Of a stretch of 64,000 nucleotides of DNA, positions 1 to 7,691 are shown in pieces. The translations under genes and the position numbers were made by a program. The stretch is from the NCBI RefSeq assembly GCF_001466665.1, contig NZ_KQ758903.1:1051684-1115683 (forward strand). Direction: 5' to 3'. The stretch is from Dehalogenimonas alkenigignens. Its GTDB lineage: Bacteria; Chloroflexota; Dehalococcoidia; Dehalococcoidales; Dehalococcoidaceae. The notes beneath the pieces were generated by a model. The model made no database searches. It was not told the origin of the DNA and saw only the letters and a program-made list of their open reading frames with translations. Position 1 is the first letter of the stretch. The number at the start of each line of letters is the position of its first letter.

Positions 1-2
1 TT

Positions 3-323
3 GCAGGTGAAGAGAAGATGCACGCGGCTTGGTTGCGCCAATTCGGTCAAATGCAAGGTGATGTCAAGGTAAGTAACAGGTTTTCGATAGCGGCGATATC
101 AACATATCGTGCTTATGTGCAAAAAGAGATTAAGTCTGCAATTTCAGGGGTGGTTAACGATAGACAAGCTCTGACGACTAGCTTGTACATCGAGGAGAGT
201 TTGATCGAAAAGAACTTCTTTGAGGCTTTTTCCGGTGAAGGGCAGTCGTTTAAAGCAGTTCTGAAACAGCTTATCGCCGAGACAAATATCCATATCTCGA
301 AAATCAAAGCACAGCTCAATTGA
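3..323 (+). CDS. C-terminal part of an unrecognised protein, cut by the window start
   Basis: The reading frame is open to the first bases of the window, so the ATG at 18 need not be the real start and the gene is treated as 5'-truncated. The visible part is about 106 residues and mostly helical by composition. Its last third (LYIEESLIEKNFFEAF, then a His/Lys-rich helix) faintly resembles the last helix pair of rubrerythrin/ferritin-like proteins (a Glu-rich helix, then E-x-x-x-H). That resemblance is weak and only an inference. A small membrane protein gene follows 24 bases later on the same strand, so the two may be co-transcribed. Function unknown. Confidence 0.45.
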   Translation, partial: AGEEKMHAAWLRQFGQMQGDVKVSNRFSIAAISTYRAYVQKEIKSAISGVVNDRQALTTSLYIEESLIEKNFFEAFSGEGQSFKAVLKQLIAETNIHISKIKAQLN

Positions 324-347
324 AAGAGCCATGAAAGGATAAATTAG

Positions 348-524
348 ATGAAGAACATCAAGCTTTGGACACTGATCTCGGCAGGCTTGGCAGTAGTGGC
401 GGTTGGCGGTGGTTTCATGGCCCAGGGAGAAGAGGGCACAATGGTACAGATCCACGCTTTGATAGGGGTAGTGACTCTTGCAGCAACAGTTATTGCCGCC
501 TATATTGGCGCAAAATCGACTTGA
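348..524 (+). CDS. Small two-helix membrane protein, 58 aa
   Basis: The ATG at 348 is preceded by a Shine-Dalgarno-like AAAGGA. The 58-residue product has two hydrophobic segments, at about residues 8-24 and 36-54, separated by a short acidic turn (QGEEG). This is a typical small membrane hairpin. It follows the truncated upstream gene closely and probably shares its transcript. No family was recognised. Composition and the ribosome-binding site support a real gene, but no function can be given. Confidence 0.5.
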   Translation: MKNIKLWTLISAGLAVVAVGGGFMAQGEEGTMVQIHALIGVVTLAATVIAAYIGAKST

Positions 525-703
525 AGTTGCCCCCATTACCCCAATAAGAAACAGGGTACCGAGAGGCCACTTACAGACAAGGAGAAAAATCTGTATCTGG
601 CGGATTGGCGGTATCGACTCCATCAACGGGACGTTGATGGGGAGCTTGCGGGACTACCTGAAACGCGGGGGGATTTCGGAGTAGTTGGATGCTCAATTCA
701 GGG

Positions 704-1162
704 CTATCTTAGAATAATGCTGCTTAACTGAGCCTCGCTATATGGCGCACTACCTGTTACTGCATTATTTTGGATAAGCAGGTAACAGACTATATCAATG
801 TGATTCTGCCGCGAAAGGCTACTTGCTGAACCCGGCGGCATCGCGCTCGAGGTGTAGTTAAGCAGTAGTTGAGCATTACCAAGATCAGATAAATGGGAGT
901 TCGGTCCCCAAAGCGCGGGAGCTCTTACACCTTGTCCATTATCACCGTGGCAACTGGCACATTTGGCGGCATAAATCACTTGCCCACTTTGAGCTAGTTG
1001 AGCAAAAGTGGCAGCTACCGTGGTCGTGGTGGGTTTGGTAGTAGTAGTCGTCGTCGTAGGTGGAGTTGAACCGCAGCCAGAAAATGCCATAAGGAGAGAT
1101 ACTACCGGAACAACTATTAATCCCCGATAAATAAGTGACGGTTGCATAGATGGTGTTCTCAT
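704..1162 (-). CDS. c-type cytochrome lipoprotein (monohaem)
   Basis: Probably a membrane-anchored electron-transfer protein outside the cytoplasm. The start at 1162 was chosen because GAGGAGAGGGG lies just upstream; an earlier in-frame start at 1204 lacks such a site. The N-terminus has a hydrophobic signal ending in a lipobox (FSGC), then a Thr-rich linker, then a cytochrome c fold with the haem-binding motif CASCH followed by GDNGQG. A later MPPG supplies a plausible axial methionine, and a C-terminal helix follows. Length (152 aa) fits a single-haem class I cytochrome on a lipoprotein tether. No cytochrome maturation genes are in the window. The family call is strong; the redox partner is unknown. 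Confidence 0.8.
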   Translation of the reverse strand: MRTPSMQPSLIYRGLIVVPVVSLLMAFSGCGSTPPTTTTTTTKPTTTTVAATFAQLAQSGQVIYAAKCASCHGDNGQGVRAPALWGPNSHLSDLGNAQLLLNYTSSAMPPGSASSLSRQNHIDIVCYLLIQNNAVTGSAPYSEAQLSSIILR

Positions 1163-1377
1163 TTCCCCTCTCCTCAATGATGCGCTATCTAATCCACCAT
1201 TCACATTATAATGGGATTTTTTATTCCGCCAAACTCAGCTTTACCTGGTCCCGCCCTGATCAAAAGATTCATCTTAATAGGAGAGTTGGATTCTACCTGA
1301 AACAATGGGCAGAGATTGATAAATGTTTGCGGGAAAAATCATCGAGTGCCCCACCCCCAAACCATAATACCTTATCC

Positions 1378-1749
1378 TTAATGAGTTCTGGTGGACGGAA
1401 AATTTTCCCTTGCTACGCCCAAGATTGCTGGCTGGCAATTGTGCTCGATTAAACGCGGCCGGATGCGAACGAGTTTGACCTCGCCATCCTTTCGGACAAT
1501 CCTGAATTCAGGTTCTTGCGGAAGGTTGTCAAGTTTGCCTGATAGAGCAAGTTTTGTCATCCTTATTACGTCGTCTTTATCCTCAGGATGGATTAAATCG
1601 ATAAATAGCATTTTAGAGATTTCATCACGGCTATACCCCGAAAAATCAACAAAAGCCTGGTTAATAAATTTCAGCTCACCATCCTGAAAAACATATAGGG
1701 GTAAGGGAATTTCATCGACAATCTGACGATAAAAGTACTTATCTTCCAT
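1378..1749 (-). CDS. Stand-alone PAS-domain protein, 123 aa
   Basis: One PAS fold fills nearly the whole protein: an early beta segment (LPLYVFQDGELKFINQAF), the typical FSGYSRDEI turn, HPEDKDDV and a C-terminal strand ending RIRPRL. The ATG at 1749 is preceded by AAGGTGA at good spacing; an earlier in-frame GTG lies inside that site and was rejected. No kinase, cyclase or DNA-binding domain follows. It could therefore be a ligand- or redox-sensing module acting in trans, or the remnant of a larger sensor. It lies on the minus strand, divergent from the TPR regulator at 1920. Confidence 0.7.
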   Translation of the reverse strand: MEDKYFYRQIVDEIPLPLYVFQDGELKFINQAFVDFSGYSRDEISKMLFIDLIHPEDKDDVIRMTKLALSGKLDNLPQEPEFRIVRKDGEVKLVRIRPRLIEHNCQPAILGVARENFPSTRTH

Positions 1750-1919
1750 TTCAATCACCTTGACAAGCAGAGTGAAATTATATCACGAGCTGGTTCTTGG
1801 GGAATATTCCTGGTACACAACAGCAGGCTAGTCCATAAAAACACAGAGATCAGTACCCATATTGCCCTTGTTGTCACTTTAGGTAACGCCTATAATGGTG
1901 CCAATTTTTCCAAGCAATT

Positions 1920-4049
1920 ATGTATTCCGAAAACACCACCATGGAAATTGAGTCGCTCCTGAATTCAGGGCAATTCGCTGAAGCCGCTACCCAGGTAAAA
2001 GCGATCGCTGGTGAGCTGTTGCGTAGGGGCGAATTCGCTCCTCTTGTTGATATTCTAAGCAGAATCCCATCTAGCTTGAAACAAGCTGATAATGACCTGG
2101 GTTTGATCTTGGCGCAGAGTCTAATCCACACCGGGGAGGTTCATCAGGCTGGCATCATTTTAACCCGGATTATCGACAATCACCCCGAAGACGGCCGAGT
2201 CAATGAAACGCTTATAAACGCCTATATTTGGCGGAGTGCGGCGCATCGGTTGGCTGGTAATTTGCGCAATGCCATCATTGACGCCGAATTAGCCTTATCG
2301 AGGCTAAGAAAAACAAAGAACTACCCATTCATCGCCAGCGCGCAGTTCAGGCTTGGGAATGCGCTGTTCTATTCTGGCAACCTTGAAAAAGCAATCAAAC
2401 ACTTTCAACTCGCATTAAAGTATTCTGCCGATGGCTTTGACCTAGACCTTATCGCCAGAATTCAGAATTCCCTTGGTGCGGCATATCTTAGACGCGGTGA
2501 TATGACTTCAGCAGCCGTCCATTTTGAACACGCCTGCGCTGGATGGGCAAAGACGAAAAACTTCGGAGCCTTGGCAGCCACACAAATCAATCTTGCCTAT
2601 TTTTGCCAACGTCAAGGGCAATCAGAACGGGCTTTAACGATCCTTGTAACGGCCTTAGGCCATGCCCGGGCTGCCGGTTCGAAGCGCATCGAGGCTAATA
2701 TACTCACTGCAATGGGGATTGCCCAGCGGGACCTCGGTGATTTCGTTAATTCCCTTTTATCACTTGATTCAGCTTTAGCGGTTGCACTTGATGCAATGGA
2801 ACAATACTTTATCTTATGGGCTAAGGCGGAAATGGGTGATACATATCGTCGGATGGGACAATACTCCAAAGCCGTCCAGATATTAACTGAAGCAGTGTCT
2901 CAGGCTAACGAGCAGTCTCAAACTTCTGATGCTGATATTTTCAGTGTCAGTCTGGGTATAGCAAAATTCCAGGAAGGTGACAATATCGGCGGAGTTGAGA
3001 TTTTGTCTAGCACCGCCTCGAGGCTGGAAAGTGGTGGCGACCAGGATGCCTTAGCTCGATGCTATCTCTTTTTAGCTCACTGTTCATTCGTCGGAAAGGA
3101 TTTCGACTCCGCGAAAACCTGGTTGGGGAAAACAGCTGTTTTGGCGGACAAACTGGAATATGATGGATTCTTATCAACCGATGGCGCGGATTTCCCATTA
3201 TTGCTCCATTTCGCCGCTTCTAAACAGATCGGTGGTGAGCATTTTGTTCGAGCTCAGCACCAACTTCGTAAAAGAATGGCTTCACAGATCAGCGTTATAA
3301 CGGATCCCGCCACCGATCCGAACCGGAGCAGTATCGAAGTATATGCCTTTGGGAGTACAAGAGTCTGGATTTGTTCTAATCCAGTTGGTGAGGCGGAATG
3401 GCGTAGTGTCCGGGCTAAAGAACTGTTCATCTACCTGTTATGCCATCCAATGCAAACGGCAGATCAGATTATGACTGCACTGTGGCCGGAACTCTCACCA
3501 AGCCGAGCTCTCGGTAACTTCCATACGGCTCTGTATCGAGCACGTAGGGCAACTTCCCCCGGCGTCATCACTACAAACGGCGGCCGCTACAGTGTATGTG
3601 AAGACCTCAATGTTTACTGTGATTTCATTGATTTCCTGAAACTCTCCACCCCAAAAGTATCGACTGAAACCGAGGCAATTTACCTGGAACGCCTGGCACA
3701 AGCGATCAATCTATATCGAGGACCGTTTATGGAAGGATTTCAGGCTGAATGGATTGAAGAGCTTCGTCGAGAGTACGAGGCAAAATACCTACAGTTGCTT
3801 AGCACTGTCGCTGGTCATTACCGCCTTCGTGGTGATCACCATAAGGCAATCCCTATGCTTGAAAAGGCAATCGCGATAGATAGTTACCAGGATGATCTAT
3901 ACTGCGAACTGGCCGAAAATCATATCGCTTTAGGTGACCGGCTATCAGCTCTAAAGGTATACCAGCAGTACAAATCGACGGTCGCCAACGAGATCGATTC
4001 TGACACTCCGTCTCGAATCTTAGAGATCATCAAACCAGTTTCTGTATAA
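1920..4049 (+). CDS. TPR-repeat transcriptional regulator with winged helix and BTAD domain
   Basis: A 709-residue probable transcription regulator. About residues 30-420 form tandem tetratricopeptide-like helical repeats (for example RLGNALFYSGNLEKAIKHF). About residues 465-550 form an OmpR/SARP-like winged helix (VRAKELFIYLLCHP, then ALGNFHTALYRAR). About residues 560-700 form a bacterial transcriptional activator domain (LYRGPFMEGF and a second helical repeat set). The usual order in SARP/AfsR relatives is winged helix first, so TPR-first is a MalT/AfsR-like variant without the NB-ARC ATPase. No strong ribosome site precedes the ATG at 1920; a second ATG at 1941 is possible. A terminator follows directly, and a 35-codon exported peptide gene lies 140 bases downstream. 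Confidence 0.8.
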   Translation: MYSENTTMEIESLLNSGQFAEAATQVKAIAGELLRRGEFAPLVDILSRIPSSLKQADNDLGLILAQSLIHTGEVHQAGIILTRIIDNHPEDGRVNETLINAYIWRSAAHRLAGNLRNAIIDAELALSRLRKTKNYPFIASAQFRLGNALFYSGNLEKAIKHFQLALKYSADGFDLDLIARIQNSLGAAYLRRGDMTSAAVHFEHACAGWAKTKNFGALAATQINLAYFCQRQGQSERALTILVTALGHARAAGSKRIEANILTAMGIAQRDLGDFVNSLLSLDSALAVALDAMEQYFILWAKAEMGDTYRRMGQYSKAVQILTEAVSQANEQSQTSDADIFSVSLGIAKFQEGDNIGGVEILSSTASRLESGGDQDALARCYLFLAHCSFVGKDFDSAKTWLGKTAVLADKLEYDGFLSTDGADFPLLLHFAASKQIGGEHFVRAQHQLRKRMASQISVITDPATDPNRSSIEVYAFGSTRVWICSNPVGEAEWRSVRAKELFIYLLCHPMQTADQIMTALWPELSPSRALGNFHTALYRARRATSPGVITTNGGRYSVCEDLNVYCDFIDFLKLSTPKVSTETEAIYLERLAQAINLYRGPFMEGFQAEWIEELRREYEAKYLQLLSTVAGHYRLRGDHHKAIPMLEKAIAIDSYQDDLYCELAENHIALGDRLSALKVYQQYKSTVANEIDSDTPSRILEIIKPVSV

Positions 4050-4072
4050 AGTTAGAAGGCTTCCCCTCTCGA

Positions 4073-4100
4073 AGAGAAGGCAAAACGCCTTCTCTTTTTT
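4073..4100 (+). terminator. Rho-independent terminator after the TPR/BTAD regulator
   Basis: A perfect 9-bp stem (4073-4081 with 4087-4095), a five-base loop and a T run at 4096-4100. It lies 24 bases after the regulator stop codon. Confidence 0.9.
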
Positions 4101-4186
4101 GTTGGTCAGAATTTGGTAAGAGACGGTGTTTTATGATGTTACCAAGCTAACGATTTGCCAAAATTGTTTATAAAGGGGGTGAAAAA

Positions 4187-4294
4187 ATGAAAAACTTCTC
4201 TGCGCGAGCCGTAATCGCAGTTGTCATTACTCTTATAGCCTCTTTTGCTTCAGCGACGATAGTTGCCGCCGGTCCTATTGCTACCCTGCCATGA
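4187..4294 (+). CDS. Short exported peptide, 35 aa
   Basis: The ATG at 4187 has a strong ribosome site (AAGGGGGTG) six to seven bases upstream. The 35-residue product has two early basic residues (K2, R7), a long hydrophobic core, a possible signal-peptidase site after ATIVAA, and a short tail (GPIATLP). It is flanked by the terminator of the preceding regulator and by a 14-bp hairpin just downstream, so it looks like its own small transcription unit. It may be a secreted signalling peptide or a small membrane peptide. No homologue was recognised. Confidence 0.55.
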   Translation: MKNFSARAVIAVVITLIASFASATIVAAGPIATLP

Positions 4295-4304
4295 AGACAA
4301 TTAG

Positions 4305-4345
4305 CAGGCAAGGCTGCGGTTTAACATTCAGCGCAGCCTTGCCTG
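4305..4345 (+). terminator. Strong hairpin after the short peptide gene
   Basis: A perfect 14-bp inverted repeat (4305-4318 with 4332-4345) with a 13-base loop, 10 bases after the peptide stop codon. No T run follows, so it may stabilise the 3' end or act as a weak terminator. Confidence 0.6.
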
Positions 4346-4386
4346 TAGCCCACTGGGACAGGTTTGAAAGGCTCTAACTAAATCAT

Positions 4387-4701
4387 ATGGCAAAATACAT
4401 TGAAATATCCGAACTAACCGAAGCGGATTTCAGCCAGTTTCAAGAAATCGAACTCCTGGAGTTACTGTTGGGGCTTTTTACTACGGATGAACGAAGCCAT
4501 GAGTTAGCTCGACTTTGCCAATGCCGCTTTGGATCTTTAGTGAATCTCGTTGGGACTTCGAGCAAGACCCTTCGTGAGGCGGGGCTTCCAATGAAAGCAA
4601 TACTGTCAATAAAAACAATCGGAGCCTTGAGTAGAAAAGTAACTGAAGAATCCATAGCTCCAATAATAAACCGGAGTAACTTATCCGCTAGCAACAATTA
4701 A
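4387..4701 (+). CDS. RadC-type N-terminal helix-hairpin-helix protein, no MPN domain
   Basis: This 104-residue protein matches the N-terminal region of RadC/UPF0758 proteins. It has an ELLELLLGLFTTDERS segment, then FGSLVNLVGTSSKTLREAGLP, then a helix ending LSRKV, which corresponds to the RadC helix-hairpin-helix. The C-terminal JAB/MPN metalloprotease-like domain (HxH...D) that defines RadC is absent, and the following gene does not supply it. The stop codon overlaps the first base of the next ATG, so the two genes are translationally coupled. It probably binds DNA or a partner protein. Whether it is a truncated RadC or an adaptor cannot be decided. Confidence 0.6.
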   Translation: MAKYIEISELTEADFSQFQEIELLELLLGLFTTDERSHELARLCQCRFGSLVNLVGTSSKTLREAGLPMKAILSIKTIGALSRKVTEESIAPIINRSNLSASNN

Positions 4702-5462
4702 TGATCGTTTATGAAAGGCTTGACATGATCACGTTCAACGAGTTGGCCTGGGCAGCTTTGTTCAACTATTATAAAACTAACGGTGACAAGCGATACATGA
4801 AATTGATGGCTGATAAGTCATTTGTTTCTCGTTTGCGTACCAATCCCTCAGAAATTGAACCTGAGGAACTTGAACAGAAGCTCATTTTGGACCATGTGAA
4901 CGTGATCAACTTCGATCTTCTAATGGGTTGCCGGTTAGCCGAAAATATCCTTGAGAAAGTCACCAAGCTGCAGCCAGAGATCAAAGCCATCCAACCATAT
5001 TCCATTATCGATATCGACCTTGACGACACTCGAATTATTGAATGCATCCAAACAATCTACCGGCAGCTGTCTTCAGTGAACGGATTGTGGCTTACTGGTG
5101 TATCTAAAATTGCACACGTGTTGAACGATCAATTGTTGCCGATCATGGGTTTAGATGTTATTGACCGATTCCCACAGATCAAAGAGGAAGGCTATAAAGG
5201 TGTTACTCCATGGTTAAAGCAGATTCATCTCGATGCGGAATCGGTAATCAGAAACTTCGAGGAACAAGGCCATTCAGGCTCGCCTAATGCATTTCTATCC
5301 GAGAGTTTAAATTACACTGCGAAGGGAGTTATCAAATCCCTGGTGAAATTCCTAGACGAATACTATTGGCTGTATTACGGCGAACAGCTCCCCATCCCGC
5401 CGAAATGGGTTCCTACATTCAAAGAGCTAGGATATGTTGTTCCTTGCCTAGAAGTAAACTGA
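4701..5462 (+). CDS. Unknown protein coupled to the RadC-like gene
   Basis: A 253-residue soluble, helix-rich protein with no firmly recognised family. The central segment LWLTGVSKIAHVLNDQLLPIMGLDVIDRF resembles the SK-x-LH-x-x-x-P-x-L-x-P-x-x-D pattern seen in assorted uncharacterised bacterial proteins. The C-terminus is rich in aromatic residues (YYWLYYGEQLPIPP). The ATG at 4701 overlaps the previous stop codon. A second ATG at 4725 has GAAAGG at good spacing and may be the real start. The coupling to a helix-hairpin-helix protein in an integrase-bounded region suggests a two-gene functional unit, possibly acting on nucleic acid. Confidence 0.6.
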   Translation: MIVYERLDMITFNELAWAALFNYYKTNGDKRYMKLMADKSFVSRLRTNPSEIEPEELEQKLILDHVNVINFDLLMGCRLAENILEKVTKLQPEIKAIQPYSIIDIDLDDTRIIECIQTIYRQLSSVNGLWLTGVSKIAHVLNDQLLPIMGLDVIDRFPQIKEEGYKGVTPWLKQIHLDAESVIRNFEEQGHSGSPNAFLSESLNYTAKGVIKSLVKFLDEYYWLYYGEQLPIPPKWVPTFKELGYVVPCLEVN

Positions 5463-5645
5463 TGTCTGTTTGTTGAACAGACATATCTGATTTTTGTTAG
5501 ATCAAGCCTGAATGAAAGGCAACGATCCCGGTGTTTGCATCGAAAAAACAAAACCTACAATGGCTAGGCTAGCTCTTATAGTCCACATACGCTTGGAACG
5601 CTTATAATCCCGATGAGTACCGGTAAATGAAGGAGGTGCTCCTGT

Positions 5646-5858
5646 ATGCGCTGGGAATGGGCTCCCATGGGTTGGTTCTTCGATAGCTGGTTTGGCATTA
5701 TAGTTTTTGTTATCAGTCTAGCAGTGTATGCTTTACCCACAATAATCGCTGTCGCCCAGCATCATCACAACGCCTTAGCAATTATTTTGGTTAACTTTTT
5801 CTTGGGTTGGACTTTCCTCGGCTGGGTGGCGGCTTTGATTTGGGCGGTAAAGAAATAG
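5646..5858 (+). CDS. Superinfection immunity-like membrane protein
   Basis: A 70-residue protein matching the small superinfection-immunity family (named after phage T4 Imm). It has one hydrophobic segment (IIVFVISLAVYALPTIIA), a short polar turn with several histidines, and a second with the typical LGWTFLGWVAALIWA ending. The ribosome site AAGGAGGTG precedes the ATG. In the phage prototype the protein blocks DNA entry by a second phage; cellular members of the family are common and mostly untested. It sits alone between the unknown coupled pair and a bidirectional terminator. Confidence 0.75.
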   Translation: MRWEWAPMGWFFDSWFGIIVFVISLAVYALPTIIAVAQHHHNALAIILVNFFLGWTFLGWVAALIWAVKK

Positions 5859-6021
5859 TCCTTTGTTTTTAGGAAGGGCAGCAATTACTTTTTTTGCACC
5901 GATGAAGAACGATCAGATGCTGCGAACTCACACATTTTTGACGGATTATGCATTTAGGTGGGGGACGGTGGAGAGTCGAACTATACCCGAAGTAAAGGAT
6001 GTCTTGGAGTGTATCTACCAA

Positions 6022-6067
6022 AAAAAAATAAACGAAGGGCTGATAAAGACCCTTCGTTTATTTTTTT
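6022..6067. terminator. Bidirectional terminator between convergent genes
   Basis: A perfect 18-bp inverted repeat (6022-6039 with 6050-6067) with A-run and T-run flanks built into the stem. It can serve both the membrane protein gene ending at 5858 and the minus-strand gene ending at 6101. Confidence 0.9.
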
Positions 6068-6100
6068 GGGTAAACCTTCGACCCAGTTTGGAATTCTTAT

Positions 6101-7102
6101 TTACTCGATAAACGTTGTAGTATCGACAGGGTAAAACCTGACCTGCAGCAATTTGGTGCCGTCATTAACAAGGCCTTGTTCAGTGATTACCAGATCTGCG
6201 ATGTTAAGTATCCATTCTGAATCGTAGTACCAGGACATCGGTGAATCGCCTAGAGAAAGGGCTGTCAACCAGGCTTCGACATCCAGTTCATCCTCGACAC
6301 CGTCGTTGTTGTAGTCCCTATTAGCCGCGGTGAGGTCATCGTTATCGTAGTCACCGATTGGTACATCGAAAAGGGAGATTATCCCATCCGGCACACCTTC
6401 AGGACCATTTGTATCGAGGCGGGCGTCCACGACCCATCCGGTGTAGGTGAACAGGTCTGTGATGTTGGTGGCTTTTGATTTGCCTTTACCGACAGTAGAA
6501 TCCGGATCAAACCTAACGAATGTTTCTTCCTCGGCAACATACAGGTTTGGGCCTACAATCAAGCCTAAAGCCAGCAGTGGGTCATCAATTGGATCAGTAT
6601 AGTTGGGGAATTCCGTATTTGCAGGATCGATATCGTTGTAGGCTGCGATTACCTGATTAGGGTAAAGAATAATGCTGCTGACAGGCTCGATGCTACCGTT
6701 ATTTGGCTTGCCTAAGATTCTTCCAAAAACGAAATAGCCTTCGGCTTCATAGGGAAGTTGAACCCGGGCAGCATCGCCATCGAAGGCTTCTGCAAGTGGA
6801 TCGAGGACGTAGAGTTCGGTTTGAGATGACTTTTTGTTAGTTACGTACTCGATCGTTGAAGCTCCAAATTCGAGAATGAAAACCGAATTGCCACCCGGAG
6901 TGGGATCGCCAATATAATCCGCCGTCTTCCCGAGTATGTTGAGATTGAAATGCTCACCACTGGGGAACCCATTGCTTCGTGCTATCACATCATTGGTGCC
7001 ATTTGAACCATCTGGCTTTGCCGCCGCAATCTGTGTTACACCCGTCATAATCAAGACTAGTGTAAGAGCAAGTGACAGCCTTACTGCTTTTCTGCCTTTC
7101 AT
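6101..7102 (-). CDS. Secreted protein with Asp/Asn-rich calcium-type motifs
   Basis: The start at 7102 is fixed by GAGGAGGAAGGT directly upstream; a longer reading frame to 7183 lacks this. The 333-residue product begins with a signal peptide (KGRKAVRLSLALTLVLIMTG...AAA). The mature part is acidic and beta-rich by composition. Near the C-terminus are two Asp/Asn loops (DYDNDD and DYNNDGVEDELD) like dockerin or EF-hand calcium-binding loops, followed by a helix-like WLTAL. No enzyme motif was seen. It probably acts at the cell surface or outside, like its neighbours. Confidence 0.65.
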   Translation of the reverse strand: MKGRKAVRLSLALTLVLIMTGVTQIAAAKPDGSNGTNDVIARSNGFPSGEHFNLNILGKTADYIGDPTPGGNSVFILEFGASTIEYVTNKKSSQTELYVLDPLAEAFDGDAARVQLPYEAEGYFVFGRILGKPNNGSIEPVSSIILYPNQVIAAYNDIDPANTEFPNYTDPIDDPLLALGLIVGPNLYVAEEETFVRFDPDSTVGKGKSKATNITDLFTYTGWVVDARLDTNGPEGVPDGIISLFDVPIGDYDNDDLTAANRDYNNDGVEDELDVEAWLTALSLGDSPMSWYYDSEWILNIADLVITEQGLVNDGTKLLQVRFYPVDTTTFIE

Positions 7103-7365
7103 ACCTTCCTCCTCTGATGCGCCTGGGTCTTCATTCGCATCAATCAGAAGATAAGCCTTGGCTTGTTGATTAACAATCACCAATTAGTACCTTATTAGGC
7201 TGGTAATAAAGTAATATTAACGTACTAAAATGAGAAACACGGTGGGTTGAAAAGGTGCTCGTTGAAAATCATCTTCCGAGTGGAGTCTTTTCTAGATAGA
7301 CTATTTCGAAAACAAGTGAGACTGGTGGGTAAAATACCTAACTCTAGACAGTTTAGGTTAGGAAA

Positions 7366-7632
7366 ATGCATCTTGTTTTAAGGGAGTTATCGGCCCAAAA
7401 TATGATCATGGTATTGAAGGGGACCTGCCTGAAGTGTGGTGTTGAAGTCTATGGCTGGGGTTTGTCGTTACCACGGCACCAGACATGTGCCACCTGTGGG
7501 GTAGGTTACATTATCACTGAGAATGGCAAGTTCGTTGCAAGAGGGTATTCTCCTTTCCAGGCCCCAGAAGAAGGTCGAATCAAAACCAGAATCAATCCAA
7601 ATTCTCCGACTCAGCGAAATAAAGCTAATTGA
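7366..7632 (+). CDS. Small zinc-ribbon protein
   Basis: An 88-residue protein with two CxxC knuckles (CLKCG and, about 22 residues later, CATCG), the usual spacing of a zinc ribbon. A charged tail rich in Lys, Arg, Asn and Gln follows. The ATG at 7366 has a weak AGGAA upstream; an internal ATG at 7402 would remove 12 residues without touching the ribbon. It lies 59 bases upstream of the secreted metalloprotease. A nucleic-acid or protein-binding role is possible; nothing more specific can be claimed. Confidence 0.55.
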   Translation: MHLVLRELSAQNMIMVLKGTCLKCGVEVYGWGLSLPRHQTCATCGVGYIITENGKFVARGYSPFQAPEEGRIKTRINPNSPTQRNKAN

Positions 7633-7691
7633 CATAGACCCAAATGGGTGTTAAATATGGATTGGGTTATCGAGATTTTAGGAGGTGTTAG

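Noticed and set aside
144-626. 160-codon minus-strand frame
   Set aside because: It is antisense to the better-supported truncated gene and small membrane protein gene, and its composition (many Cys, no domain) is unlike a real protein.
573-731. Open frame reading like a protein fragment (TDKEKNLYLADWRYRLH)
   Set aside because: No start codon follows the upstream stop in this frame, and it runs into the cytochrome gene end. It may be a relic, but nothing supports a gene.
1150-1452. 100-codon plus-strand frame
   Set aside because: It overlaps the cytochrome start region and the PAS gene on the opposite strand; no ribosome site and no recognisable features.
5863-6111. 82-codon plus-strand frame
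   Set aside because: It runs through the bidirectional terminator and overlaps the end of the minus-strand secreted-protein gene; no ribosome site or recognisable protein pattern.
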